From: Tepidibacter formicigenes DSM 15518
Lineage (GTDB): Bacteria; Bacillota; Clostridia; Peptostreptococcales; Peptostreptococcaceae
DNA: 64,000 nucleotides
Direction of reading: 5' to 3'
Assembly (NCBI RefSeq): GCF_900142235.1
Contig: NZ_FRAE01000005.1
Location: 1-64,000 of the forward strand
In this document: piece by piece, positions 20,791 through 30,520 of the stretch
Numbering within the stretch: position 1 is the first letter of the stretch
Layout of the letters: every line of letters starts with the position of its first letter
Translations under genes and position numbers: made by a program
Notes under the pieces: model-generated
The model's input: the letters and a program-made list of their open reading frames with translations, nothing else
The model's database searches: none
Told to the model about the DNA's origin: nothing

Positions 20791-22425
20791 GATCATATCT
20801 AAAACAATTTGTATAGCGTAATCTATTAATTTAGGTGTTCTTTCTAATAAGTCCTTTTTATATACTCTTTCTGTGAATTTGTGAATGTCTTTTCCCCATG
20901 GCCCAATATTTACAACAGGTATAGATAATTTTTTTATGCCTTCAAAATATATACTATAAACTTCATCCCAAAGAGGCATGTTTGGTCCTATAGCTTTTTT
21001 AACTTCTTCATGATTATTTAAAAATGTATAACTCATATCTGATATTCCCATAAAATAATTTTTCTTTTTATAATTTTCATTCCAATTTTTTGCTGAATAT
21101 TCATTTATTCTATCACTTAAATATTTAATAGTATTTGATAAATCATTAAAATCTCTATTACATACATTTGGATAATAAGGTGGAGATAATCCTATTATTA
21201 CTATTGGCGATATATCTTTTATATATTCTAAAGTTTTTTCTATTAAAATAAAACTTGCTTCCTGCATATTTATTTTTTTGTCTTTTATATTGATCTTTAT
21301 ATTATCCATTGTTTTTTTATAATCATTAATAAATGCATCTTTATACTCACTTTTAGCTTGATTATAAAGTTCATCAAAAGTTTTTACATTTACACGCCAT
21401 GGAAGCTTTTTAGATTTTTTATTTATTCTATTTAGATACTTATTATAATTTTCATTCATATTATCTAGTACTTCTTCAAAAGACTCTTCACATATTTTTT
21501 TAATCTTATTAATAATTTCATATGGAGATGTATATAGATTTAATATACTAAAATATCCACAAGCACTTCGAGGTATAGATACATCATAAAATTTTTTATT
21601 ATCTCTAAAGTAAGTCCAAGATGGAGGAGGAGTTATCTCTTCATCCATTACATCAGAAAAACCTGTATTAAGCTCTGTTCTTCTTACAATACTTGATAAT
21701 AATGATACAGGATTAAATCCTTCAAATATATCTCCTACATGAGTCTGCTTACCTCTTACATATACAATAGGCATAATTTTACCTACTGAACCTTCATAAA
21801 TAACCCCTTCATTTTCTTTTTCTCTTTGATGAGGCTCTGAATTAATTAAAAGCTTATAGTTTAAATTAAATTTTTCATTTAATTCATTTAGTAAATAAAT
21901 AGCTTCCCTCATACCAGCTGATAAACATTCTTCATCTGGTACTGATATAATAAGTAAATTACCTTTAAAAGCATTCAATTTTGAATATTTATCTATAAGA
22001 TACAATTGTATCGAAGCTCCTGCTTTCATATCAGCAGTTCCTCTTCCAAATATCCACTCTCCACTACCAAGCTCTTTTTCTATTTCATTTGGAAGTTTAT
22101 ATTCTTTTATAGTTTTCATTAATTCAAAAGGTGAATAAGCATATTTTGAAAGCTTTCCATAATCTAGTTCATTTACAACATCATGATGATGTATAAGAAC
22201 TACTGTATCATTTCCACTTCCCTTTACAAGTCCCCAAACAATACTTCTTTTTAAATGATCATTATTTAATTTATATAACCCAAAATTTTCTTTGTTTTTT
22301 ATAAAATAGTCATTATTTTCAAACCAATTATATAAATATTCTTCAATATTTCTTTCTAAAGAGGTTCCTGTATCACTTTTAATACCTACTAGTTCCAAAA
22401 ATATTTTTTCTATGTAATTATTCAT
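20788..22425 (-). CDS. M20 family peptidase, RocB-like
   Basis: 545 residues, longer than ordinary M20 amidohydrolases and matching the RocB group linked to arginine use. Metal-binding elements: LIHHHDVV (histidine), GRGTADMKAG (bridging aspartate) and SVPDEECLSAG (glutamates). The catalytic domain is interrupted by a dimerisation domain around SVGKIMPIVYVRGKQTHVGD. The cleaved amide bond is unknown. It is upstream of, and divergent from, an M29 aminopeptidase, so both may handle peptides from medium protein breakdown. RocB itself has no firmly established reaction. Confidence 0.82.
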   Translation of the reverse strand: MNNYIEKIFLELVGIKSDTGTSLERNIEEYLYNWFENNDYFIKNKENFGLYKLNNDHLKRSIVWGLVKGSGNDTVVLIHHHDVVNELDYGKLSKYAYSPFELMKTIKEYKLPNEIEKELGSGEWIFGRGTADMKAGASIQLYLIDKYSKLNAFKGNLLIISVPDEECLSAGMREAIYLLNELNEKFNLNYKLLINSEPHQREKENEGVIYEGSVGKIMPIVYVRGKQTHVGDIFEGFNPVSLLSSIVRRTELNTGFSDVMDEEITPPPSWTYFRDNKKFYDVSIPRSACGYFSILNLYTSPYEIINKIKKICEESFEEVLDNMNENYNKYLNRINKKSKKLPWRVNVKTFDELYNQAKSEYKDAFINDYKKTMDNIKINIKDKKINMQEASFILIEKTLEYIKDISPIVIIGLSPPYYPNVCNRDFNDLSNTIKYLSDRINEYSAKNWNENYKKKNYFMGISDMSYTFLNNHEEVKKAIGPNMPLWDEVYSIYFEGIKKLSIPVVNIGPWGKDIHKFTERVYKKDLLERTPKLIDYAIQIVLDMI

Positions 22426-22582
22426 ATTTTCATTTACCCCCTTCCATAACTTTTAATATCAGCCATTTTTTATTATAATAACTACATATTCTATAAAAAC
22501 TTTTATTTTCCTTTATTAGTTATTTCTGTATAATTGAAATAAATTAACTAATAATATATTAAGAAATTAAAGGAGTGATAAA

Positions 22583-23815
22583 ATGAATAACTTTAATGCT
22601 AATCTTGAAAAATACGCACAACTTGCAGTTAAAGTTGGAGTTAACATTCAAGAAAATCAAACTCTTGTTGTAAATTCTCCAATAGAATGCGCAGATTTTG
22701 TAAGACTTATAGCAAAATGTGCCTATAAAGCTGGAGCTAAAAATGTACATGTTGAGTGGAGTGATGAAGAGCTAAACCTTATAAAGTATCTAAATGCACC
22801 AGAAGAAGCATTCAATGAGTTTCCTAAGTGGAAAGCTTATGGATATGAAGAGCTTGCTAAAAATGGTGCAGCATTTCTATCAATTTCAGCATCAAATCCT
22901 GAGCTTTTAAAGGATGTTGATCCTAATAGAATTGCTGCTGCTAATAAAGCACGATCTCTTGCTTTAAAAAACTATAGAGAATATATAATGAACAGCACTG
23001 TTGCTTGGTCAATAGTTTCAATACCTACAAATGGATGGGCAAAAAAAGTATTTCCTGATATTCCTGAAGATGAAGCTGTTGAAAAACTTTGGGAAAATAT
23101 ATTTAAAATAGTTAGAGTTGATAAGAATGATCCTATTGAAGAATGGAATAAACACTTAAAGAATATGAATGAAAAAGTTAACTTCTTAAATGAAAAAAAA
23201 TTTAAAAAGCTTCACTTTATTTCAAAAGACACAGACTTAACTATTGAACTTCCAGAAAAGCATTTATGGGCTGGTGGCGGAGAACATAATGCAAAAGGAA
23301 CTTATTTTGTTGCCAATATGCCAACAGAAGAAGTATTTACACTACCACTAAAAACAGGAGTAAATGGTAAAGTTAAAAATACAAAGCCTTTTAACTACGG
23401 TGGAAACTTAATAGATAATTTTACTTTAACTTTTAAAGATGGTAAAATTATAGATTTTTCAGCAGAAAAAGGATATGAAACATTAAAAAAACTAATAGAA
23501 ACAGATGATGGAGCAAGCTATCTTGGAGAAGTTGCTCTAGTACCTTATAATTCACCAATTTCAAATTCAAATATAGTTTTTTACAATACATTATTTGATG
23601 AAAATGCATCCTGTCATTTAGCTTTAGGTATGGCTTATCCTATTTGTATAGAAGGTGGAAGTAAAATGAATGAAGAAGAACTTGAAAAAGCTGGTGCTAA
23701 TAATTCTTTAATCCATGAAGATTTTATGATAGGTTCTAAAGATCTTGACATAATAGGAGAAACAAAAAATGGAGAAAAAATTCAAATATTCAAAAATGGA
23801 AACTGGGCATTCTAA
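22583..23815 (+). CDS. M29 family aminopeptidase (AmpS type)
   Basis: 410 residues, complete. The protein starts NLEKYAQLAVKVGVNIQENQ, characteristic of the thermophilic-metalloprotease (M29) family, a cocatalytic two-metal aminopeptidase that removes N-terminal residues from short peptides. C-terminal conserved elements include NTLFDENASCHLALGMAYP and HEDFMIGSKDLDI, which supply metal ligands. Ribosome site AAAGGAGTG. Cytoplasmic; no signal peptide. A strong hairpin terminator follows. Confidence 0.92.
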   Translation: MNNFNANLEKYAQLAVKVGVNIQENQTLVVNSPIECADFVRLIAKCAYKAGAKNVHVEWSDEELNLIKYLNAPEEAFNEFPKWKAYGYEELAKNGAAFLSISASNPELLKDVDPNRIAAANKARSLALKNYREYIMNSTVAWSIVSIPTNGWAKKVFPDIPEDEAVEKLWENIFKIVRVDKNDPIEEWNKHLKNMNEKVNFLNEKKFKKLHFISKDTDLTIELPEKHLWAGGGEHNAKGTYFVANMPTEEVFTLPLKTGVNGKVKNTKPFNYGGNLIDNFTLTFKDGKIIDFSAEKGYETLKKLIETDDGASYLGEVALVPYNSPISNSNIVFYNTLFDENASCHLALGMAYPICIEGGSKMNEEELEKAGANNSLIHEDFMIGSKDLDIIGETKNGEKIQIFKNGNWAF

Positions 23816-23891
23816 CTAATATTTCTCCATTTTTAGATATTTCCCAGGAAAAATAAACATCATTAATCAGAGTTATATAAAATATATAAAG

Positions 23892-23942
23892 AATTGCCAA
23901 CATAAAAACAGATTTTAAAGTTTATGTTGGCAATTTTTTTAT
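23892..23942 (+). terminator. Terminator of the M29 aminopeptidase gene
   Basis: Stem ATTGCCAACATAAA / TTTATGTTGGCAAT enclosing 14 bases, followed by seven T. Confidence 0.87.
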
Positions 23943-24048
23943 AATGAATAGGAAATTATAATCCTTTTGAATTGTGGATAAATATAATTTTCGTCATGAA
24001 ATTTCAAAAAAGTCTACATTTAAAATCTTCAGAATGAAGACTTTTTTA
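23940..24048 (-). repeat. Dispersed structured repeat, copy 3 (shortened)
   Basis: Reverse-complement version of the element at 12.3 and 49.3 kb. Both outer parts are present (AAAAAAGTCT...AGACTTTTTT and the TTCCTATT end), but the central hairpin of about 45 bases is replaced by a few bases. The loss removes exactly the middle stem, leaving the outer modules. Confidence 0.75.
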
Positions 24049-24130
24049 TTAAGTATTAATGTCATTTAATTTTTTTGTTCATATACTAAATGTAGTAGCT
24101 TTTAGTTAGTAATCATCAAGGAGGTACATT

Positions 24131-24223
24131 ATGAAATCTGTTAAGAGTTTAATTAGCTCTGTAGTTTTAGATGATTCAAATTCTTGTTATAAGGAGTGTT
24201 CTATATATGAAATTTTCTTTTAA
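24131..24223 (+). CDS. Candidate 30-residue peptide gene
   Basis: ATG preceded by the very strong site AAGGAGGTACATT. The peptide starts MKSVKSLISSVVLDDSNS and ends CYKECSIYEIFF, with two cysteines. It has the shape of a leader-plus-core peptide (basic/hydrophobic start, then an acidic and cysteine-bearing part). It overlaps the 3' end of the convergent zinc-ribbon gene by about 23 bases. No processing enzyme is adjacent. It could be a signalling peptide, a toxin-like peptide, or a chance frame; the ribosome site is the main support. Confidence 0.45.
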   Translation: MKSVKSLISSVVLDDSNSCYKECSIYEIFF

Positions 24224-24914
24224 GTTTAGTTTTATATTTTTCAGGCAATCCATAATGTAAGTAAAGGAACAATAGTGATAAAGGAATCAATATTATGGAT
24301 ACAATTATAGACCAATATAATTCTACAAATTCCTTTGTATATAGTGAAATGAAAGCTTCTATTCCTATACAGTAAAAAGCTATAGCTAAAAGTATATAAG
24401 AAACGATATTAAGTCCTTTTTTCCTAGTTTTCTTAAAAAGATAAGCATTTATAATTGTAGCTACTGTGCACATAAAAACACAAGGAAGTCCAATTGATAT
24501 AAACCATTCTAGTTTTCCATCTAAAATATCTAAAAAATACAATAAGATAATCGTATTAATACTTATTCCAATTAATGAAACTCTAAATTTAGGTATAAAG
24601 CCAAATAAAAAGAATAAATAAATCCAACTTGCAATTATACTGATAGTACTATACTTTGACCATGTTAATCTACCTAAAGTTGAAATATTTTGAAATATCA
24701 TAACTCCAAGAAGAGATAATAATATTACAGAAATTATTATAAATACCTTTCTTTTTCGTTTTTTCACTTTTCTAGGATAAGTGTTTTGTGGAGTAGGAAA
24801 TCTGTCAGTATCTTTTTTTTCCTCTTCTTCTATTTCTGGAATAGAAAAATCACATAAAGGACATTTTCTTATGTTATAATCCACCTCTACACCACATTTT
24901 GAGCAATAAGGCAT
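24201..24914 (-). CDS. Zinc-ribbon membrane protein (DUF6320-like)
   Basis: 237 residues. An N-terminal zinc ribbon (CSKCGVEVDYNIRKCPLC, residues 4-21) is followed by an acidic and then strongly basic linker (about 28-52, PRKVKKRKRKV) and six hydrophobic helices (about 52-72, 78-98, 105-125, 130-150, 160-182, 192-215). The ribbon should sit in the cytoplasm. It is the second gene of a pair, 14 bases after a condensation-fold acyltransferase gene; such pairs are found in other clostridia, which points to a shared function, probably at the membrane. I know of no reported activity for the pair. Confidence 0.7.
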   Translation of the reverse strand: MPYCSKCGVEVDYNIRKCPLCDFSIPEIEEEEKKDTDRFPTPQNTYPRKVKKRKRKVFIIISVILLSLLGVMIFQNISTLGRLTWSKYSTISIIASWIYLFFLFGFIPKFRVSLIGISINTIILLYFLDILDGKLEWFISIGLPCVFMCTVATIINAYLFKKTRKKGLNIVSYILLAIAFYCIGIEAFISLYTKEFVELYWSIIVSIILIPLSLLFLYLHYGLPEKYKTKLKRKFHI

Positions 24915-24927
24915 ACATTTTCACTCC

Positions 24928-26208
24928 TTAATTCGTTTCGATTTTAACTGGTATATTCATTTTTCTTATTTTTCTAAAAAAAATCTTTTCCACATCTTTA
25001 CTGTTTGTTAGCTTTCCAAAAGTTATATAGAGATTATCCTTATAGCTAATAACTCCTACTTTTATTATATTTCCTTGGCTTGGAGGAGGATAAAATTCAA
25101 ATCTTTCAATATAATTCTCTATTTCTTTTGGCATAGTTACTTTTCCCATATTTGATAGACCACTTGTATAACGACTTTCAGCTATAATATTGTAAGCTAT
25201 AGGCATAATTAAATCTTTTAATGGTAATGGAAATAACCTAAGTATAATAGACATTTCACTTTTTACATTCATTGTTATTTGCTGACTTATATATCTTTTG
25301 TCAATTTCTACCTGCATCAAATGATGAACATACTTTATAATCTCTTCAAAACTATAAACTCCAAGTCTAGGATCTATTTGAGGAGTTACACTAATAAAAA
25401 AATTACGCATTGTTTTAGATGGATACATACTTCTTAAATTTACAGGAACATTAAGTATTATTGGTTTTATTAATTTATTTCTTTTTTTAGGAGGTAACGA
25501 ATATATAACTTCTAAAATTGATTGAATATAAATAGCTAAAAGAAATTCTGTTAATGTAACGTTGAATTCTTTAGCTTTTGATAATATATCTTTAACAGTT
25601 ATTATTCCAGTTACAATGTGATATATACCTTTAGATTCTAAAGGAAACGGAAAGTGAAATGCTCTATTTCTTTTACGTGGTTTTGGAATTTTTTTATTAT
25701 AATATTTTTTAAAAGCGTCTTCATATTCTTCATCATCTGGTATTTGATTATATTTTAAAATCCCTTCACATTCTTTAGTCTCGATTCCTTTTAATCTAAA
25801 ATATTCTACTATTAGTGATTTCAAGAAAATTAATGCACCCGTCCCATCTGTTACAGCGTGTGAAAACTCTACTGATATTTTTTTATTATAATATAAAACC
25901 CTAAAAGGAAATTTACCTTTCTTTTTTACTTCCATGCTCATACATGGGTAAAATGTTTCTTTTTCAACTTGAGGTACTCTATCTGTTTTCACAAAGTAAT
26001 ACCAAAAAAAACCTGATTTAAGGTTTACCTGAAAATAAGGAAATCTTGGCATTAAATTATCAAGAGCTTTCTGTAACATTTTAGGATTAACTATTTCTGT
26101 TAATGTTGCAGAAAACCTAAATAAAGTACTTACTCTTGAAGACATTATAGAAGGATACATTTTACCAGCATTATCAAGACGAAACCAATTATTTTTTTTA
26201 TATGACAT
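24928..26208 (-). CDS. Condensation-fold acyltransferase (alcohol acetyltransferase-like)
   Basis: 426 residues. The chloramphenicol-acetyltransferase/condensation superfamily active-site motif HxxxDG is present as SHAVTDGTG (about residue 113-121). An N-terminal part with FRFSATLTEIVNPKMLQKAL and the late NVPVNLRSMYPSKTMRNFF (a DFGWG-region equivalent) match the fold seen in PapA-type and alcohol acyltransferases. It probably transfers an acyl group from CoA or a carrier to an alcohol or lipid; substrates are unknown. The protein has no carrier or adenylation domain, so it is not a peptide synthetase module. First gene of a two-gene unit with the zinc-ribbon membrane protein. Confidence 0.75.
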   Translation of the reverse strand: MSYKKNNWFRLDNAGKMYPSIMSSRVSTLFRFSATLTEIVNPKMLQKALDNLMPRFPYFQVNLKSGFFWYYFVKTDRVPQVEKETFYPCMSMEVKKKGKFPFRVLYYNKKISVEFSHAVTDGTGALIFLKSLIVEYFRLKGIETKECEGILKYNQIPDDEEYEDAFKKYYNKKIPKPRKRNRAFHFPFPLESKGIYHIVTGIITVKDILSKAKEFNVTLTEFLLAIYIQSILEVIYSLPPKKRNKLIKPIILNVPVNLRSMYPSKTMRNFFISVTPQIDPRLGVYSFEEIIKYVHHLMQVEIDKRYISQQITMNVKSEMSIILRLFPLPLKDLIMPIAYNIIAESRYTSGLSNMGKVTMPKEIENYIERFEFYPPPSQGNIIKVGVISYKDNLYITFGKLTNSKDVEKIFFRKIRKMNIPVKIETN

Positions 26209-26469
26209 TATTTCTATCCTCCAAGGTTGTTGTAAATTAAATATTTAGTAATAGAATATATTTATTATTTTAATATATAAATATTATATACATAGTTTTA
26301 AACTAATAAAATAACTATATTTAAAATCTTTATTTAAACAACTCAATTTTAAATAGTTGATTAATATAAAAATAAAAGTGGTGTATCATTTTATTTGAAA
26401 GATATAGCTTAAAATTTTAAAATTAAATAATTAAAAAAAGAGATTTAATCAATCTCTATTTTTAAAGAG
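26209..26469. other. Intergenic region upstream of the acyltransferase gene
   Basis: Very AT-rich, with no believable reading frame. It should hold the promoter of the acyltransferase pair. A small hairpin AGAGATT/AATCTCT lies near 26440-26457. Confidence 0.4.
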
Positions 26470-26525
26470 AAAAGGAGCTACCTTTTCAAATGATTTTTTT
26501 AATCATTTTAAGACAGCTCCTTTAT
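26470..26525 (-). terminator. Terminator of trxA-trxB
   Basis: Long hairpin with AAAGGAGCT and AGCTCCTTT arms and an inner AAATGATT/AATCATTT stem, just past the reductase stop codon. Confidence 0.75.
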
Positions 26526-26539
26526 ATTCTCCACTAATA

Positions 26540-27391
26540 TTATTTTTTATCTAGATATGAAACTGCATTTAATGCTGCTACTTGACCTTCACCTGCAGCT
26601 TTTATATACTGATATGGTTTCCCTACACAATCTCCAGCTGCAAAACATCCATTTATATTAGTTTTCATGTTTCTATCAACTTTTATATGTCCATCTTCAA
26701 CTTCAAGTCCTGGAACTAAATATTTAGGTGATATACTATTTTTTATAAAGAATATTCCATCAACATCTAAATCAGTATTTCTTAAAACCAATTTATTTGC
26801 CTTAGTATCTCCTTGTACCTCTATTGGTATATCCTTTATAATTTCTATATTCTCATCTACATCATACTCATTTTTATACATAGGTATATAATAAACCTTG
26901 GATGCTATTTCCATTAAAAAGTTAGCTTCTTCTTCAGCTTCACTATTATATCCTACTATAGCAACTTTTTTTCCTTTATATAAAGAAGCATCGCAAGTAG
27001 CGCAATATCCTACGCCTTTACCTACAAATTCTTCCTCGCCCTTTATAGGTTTTGTGTACTCTACTCCTGTAGCTAATATAACAGTACTTGCTTCATACAT
27101 TTTTTCATTTACCATTATAGAAAAATAATCTCCCATGGCATAGACATTATTTACTCTTTCTTCATTAATCTCTATACCCATTTTATCTATATGAGATTTG
27201 AACATATTTTTTAAATTTTCACCATTTATATCATAAAATCCTAAATAATTATTAATCTTTGGTGCTTTTACTACTTTCTCACTTAAATTTGAATTACCAA
27301 ATACTATTATATTTTTATTTCTTATTTTAGCATTTATTGCAGCTGATAATCCACCTGGACCACTTCCTATTATAGCTACATCATATCTCAT
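26540..27391 (-). CDS. trxB: Thioredoxin reductase lacking NADPH motifs (ferredoxin-dependent, FFTR-like)
   Basis: A 283-residue flavoprotein with FAD motif GSGPGGLSAAINA (about 8-20), redox pair CATC (about 133-136, in VGYCATCDAS) and the late FAD motif INGCFAAGDC. Where NADPH-dependent TrxB has GGGDSA and HRRxxxRA, this protein reads GYNSEA and IPMYKNEYD, so the nucleotide-binding residues are absent; it is also about 30 residues short. This matches ferredoxin-dependent flavin thioredoxin reductases described from clostridia. It would pass electrons from reduced ferredoxin to the adjacent thioredoxin. The electron donor is inferred; the missing motifs are seen directly. Confidence 0.85.
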   Translation of the reverse strand: MRYDVAIIGSGPGGLSAAINAKIRNKNIIVFGNSNLSEKVVKAPKINNYLGFYDINGENLKNMFKSHIDKMGIEINEERVNNVYAMGDYFSIMVNEKMYEASTVILATGVEYTKPIKGEEEFVGKGVGYCATCDASLYKGKKVAIVGYNSEAEEEANFLMEIASKVYYIPMYKNEYDVDENIEIIKDIPIEVQGDTKANKLVLRNTDLDVDGIFFIKNSISPKYLVPGLEVEDGHIKVDRNMKTNINGCFAAGDCVGKPYQYIKAAGEGQVAALNAVSYLDKK

Positions 27392-27405
27392 TAATTACCA
27401 CCTTC

Positions 27406-27723
27406 TTATAAATGAGCTTCTATTTGAGATTTTATCATTTCCTTAGGTCTAAATCCCATCATTACATCTACTGCTTTTCCATCTTTAAATATTATCATAG
27501 TAGGAACACTAGTTATTTGAAATCTTTCAGCTAAATTTATATTTTTGTCTATATCTACTTTCATAAATTTAACTTTATCACCCATTTCTTCACTTAAATT
27601 TTCAAATACTGGAGCTAACATTTTACAAGGTCCACACCACTCTGCAAAAAAGTCAACTACAGCTACTCCTTTATTATTTTCCACTTCTGTTTTAAAATCA
27701 CTAGTTGTTATAACTTTTACCAT
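27406..27723 (-). CDS. trxA: Thioredoxin
   Basis: 105 residues with the classical active site WCGPC (residues 29-33) in VVDFFAEWCGPCKMLAP, the cis-proline loop SVPTMIIF and a normal thioredoxin length. It is 14 bases upstream of the reductase gene, forming trxA-trxB, and has an AGGAGG site. It reduces disulfides in cytoplasmic proteins and is the probable substrate of the reductase. Confidence 0.95.
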   Translation of the reverse strand: MVKVITTSDFKTEVENNKGVAVVDFFAEWCGPCKMLAPVFENLSEEMGDKVKFMKVDIDKNINLAERFQITSVPTMIIFKDGKAVDVMMGFRPKEMIKSQIEAHL

Positions 27724-27862
27724 ATCAATTCCTCCTAATCTAATTTAATTATTACTATTATACCTATAATATACTCTTTTATTAACAATATGTCAATATC
27801 GTAATATATAGATATTTAAATATCTATATATTTTTCAAATCTATTACACACTAAATACTTTT

Positions 27863-29543
27863 CTATATTTTAAATTTACTAATACTTTCCTTTAAATCAT
27901 CTGATACCACCTCTTGATTACTTGCTACTTCTCGTATTGAGTTTAAAGCATCTGTAAAATTTGCAGATACTTTTTCAGAATTTTCTACTATATATTCTGA
28001 ATCCTTTGACACATATTTGATAGCAGAATCAATACCATTAATATTATTCATTATATTTGATGCACCTTTATAAAATTCATCAGTCTGGCTTTTCATAACG
28101 TTTGCATCCCTCAAATATTCTTCCCCAATTTTAACAAATTTTTCATAATCACCTACTATTTTTGTATCTATAAAGTCAAGAATTTCTTTTAAATTTTCAG
28201 TTAGTTCCATAAAAGCAGTCTTAACTTCTTCAGTCACCTTTATTATATCCGCTCCTGCGTTAGTTGACTCTTCCGCAAGTTTTCTTATTTCATCTGCTAC
28301 TACTGCAAAACCTTTTCCTTTTTCTCCTGCCCTTGCTGCTTCTATTGCCGCATTAAGAGCTAATAGATTTGTTTGCTCAGATATTAATTGTATAGAATCC
28401 GACATCACTTTTATTTGCTCAACAATCTCACCTTTTTTAATTGCTTGTTCCATACTTTTTTGCCTATTAACATATATATTATAGGTCTCAATTCTAGTCT
28501 TTTGTGCATTTTCCTTCATGCGATTAGCTCTATCAAGTATCTTATAAGTTTCTTTTTTTGTACTTATTGCACTTTCTCTAAGGTGCTCTGACTCAGTCAA
28601 AGCAATCTCAACAGAGCTAGATATCTCCTCAATTTCTGCATTTATTTCCTGCATACCTGCTGATATTTCTTTTACTGACTCATTTACTATTTCAGATTTC
28701 TTATCAATATCAATATATATATCCAATAGTCTTCTTATTGATTCACTAACATTCTTACTATTATCCTTTATATCTAATACTAATTTTTTGAAGTTCTTTT
28801 TCATTCCTTCAAAAGCTCTCCCTAAGTCTCCAACTTCATCTCTTCTTATTATTTTTTTCCCATCATTGTTTCTTGTAAAATCTCCATTTGCTATGTATTT
28901 TAAGCTTTCATCCATTCTAATAATATCTTTTGTTATTATATTTTCAATAATCACTGAAATGACCACCCCCTAAAATTACTAATATTGGAATTATTTTACT
29001 CATAATAGCAAATATAACACTACTTACTTTCCTATTAATTATTAAATCTTCAAAGGCTGTTGAAACAATTACCTAACCATTATCTTCAATTGTCTGAATA
29101 GCAGCTATTTTAAATGTACCTGTTTTAGGTGAAATATATTTTATTATTCCTTCTTTTTTCTCAAATATATCTCTAAATACTTTGCTTTCCTCTATCATAT
29201 TTTTCCCTTCAAATGCTGGATGTACTATCAATTTACCTGTATTATCAAAAATATACAAAAATCCTTTTCCGGCTATTTTATACTTTAAATTTTCAGGATA
29301 CTCCTTTTCATCTCTATAAATTGATTTCCTTATTATCTTCTGTATTTCTTCATCTTGATATTTTCTTTCTCTTAGTTCTTTTATTATTCCTTTTGTCATA
29401 GTAACTTGATCATAAAGCCTTTCTTCTACTAACTCTGACATATTACTTTTCAAACTAATATGTAGACTATACCCTAATATTATCACTGTTACTGTAAATA
29501 ATAACATTATAATACATGGAACTCTAACTCTTAATGATTTCAA
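27863..29543 (-). pseudogene. Broken methyl-accepting chemotaxis protein
   Basis: A chemoreceptor gene split by two lesions. The N-terminal piece (29543-29073) has a membrane helix and a Cache-like sensor part (YIFDNTGKLIVHPAFEG) and stops at a TAG after EDNG, where TGG would continue GWVIVSTAFEDLI. The frame then continues to about 28975, where a run of five G has one base too many; removing it joins ILG to VVISVIIEN. The remainder (28966-27863) carries HAMP and the signalling hairpin [21 protein letters not shown]. Two independent lesions argue for a true pseudogene rather than one sequencing error. Confidence 0.85.
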
Positions 29544-29573
29544 ACTTCCCTGTTGCCAAAACCTTATAAAACT

Positions 29574-30128
29574 CTATAATTTTGTTTAATTCCCTATTCA
29601 TAGTGTCCCATTTTGCCTAAGCTACTTTGGTTTAATATAACACTCCGAAGGCGTAAATTCGGATACAACGAATCCTACATATGCAAATTACAACTACTTG
29701 TATTCACTAACATTTGCTTGGTTTAGGTAATATAGAGTTTATCAAGAATTCTGCAACAGTTCACCCCCCTCCATTCATTATATCTTGTGTGTTTATTTTT
29801 TATCAAAATTACTTTACCACTTATTATGATAATTTTCAATTATAATTCTAGAATTTCTAAAATTATAATCTATATTTTATAAATATCAAATAATAAACCC
29901 TAAATAAAATCATTCTTACTTCATTATATTAATATTATATAACCTCTCTGCAATCATTTAGTTATCATTTTTTAACAACGAAAGCCGCCATTACTGGCGA
30001 CTATCTTTTTTAGGTATAATATTATTTTTTTGTAATTTAATTTATAATTTGGTATGCAAAATAAGTATAAAATACATTCTTTTAGTGCTTTTTCTTCATC
30101 AGCTAGCCTGCAAAATAAAATTTACCCT
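29574..30128. other. 555-base region without a gene; several hairpins
   Basis: No convincing reading frame on either strand. Near 29640-29690 are small palindromes (TCCGAA/TTCGGA, GGAT/ATCC and AGTGT/ACACT arms) upstream of the broken chemoreceptor; they might be a decayed structured leader. At 29986-30004 GCCGCC/GGCGAC arms form a stem that could terminate the gene starting at 30434. I cannot assign the region to a known riboswitch. Confidence 0.4.
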
Positions 30129-30434
30129 TCAAACTTTATATTTGCTATATATTCCCTCTACTAAAATAATTGCCGAATTAAGATTTAAACTAATGTATTT
30201 TTGAGGATCAGCTGTTACTATTTCTTTATCTACAATTACTTGCTCAATAATATCATTGTACATACCAGTTAGTCTAATTACTTTTGCAAAAGAAGATATT
30301 AAAACTTCTAAATCACTTTTATCCATTCTTTGCATATCTATTCCGTATAAGAAATCATTGATCATAAAGAAAAGATCATTTAGGTCTTCTTTATATTTTT
30401 TAACTGTAACTGCATCAAACTTATTTTCTAACAT
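30129..30434 (-). CDS. Small conserved-looking protein of unknown function
   Basis: 101 residues, mostly helical, acidic, without membrane segments or cysteines. A strong GGGGAGGAG site precedes the ATG, which supports expression. The sequence (FDAVTVKKYKEDLNDLFFMI start) is not recognised. It stands alone between a decayed chemoreceptor and a dead transposase. Confidence 0.6.
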   Translation of the reverse strand: MLENKFDAVTVKKYKEDLNDLFFMINDFLYGIDMQRMDKSDLEVLISSFAKVIRLTGMYNDIIEQVIVDKEIVTADPQKYISLNLNSAIILVEGIYSKYKV

Positions 30435-30520
30435 ACTTCTCCTCCCCTATATACTTTTTTATAAATATATGTATTCACATAACTTATAGAACTATAACTT
30501 ATCTATGTATATAAAAAAAA

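Noticed and set aside
29610-29780. Cyclic-di-GMP riboswitch before the broken chemoreceptor
   Set aside because: Hairpins and CCTAAACC-like strings are present, but the conserved GEMM sequence blocks could not be aligned.
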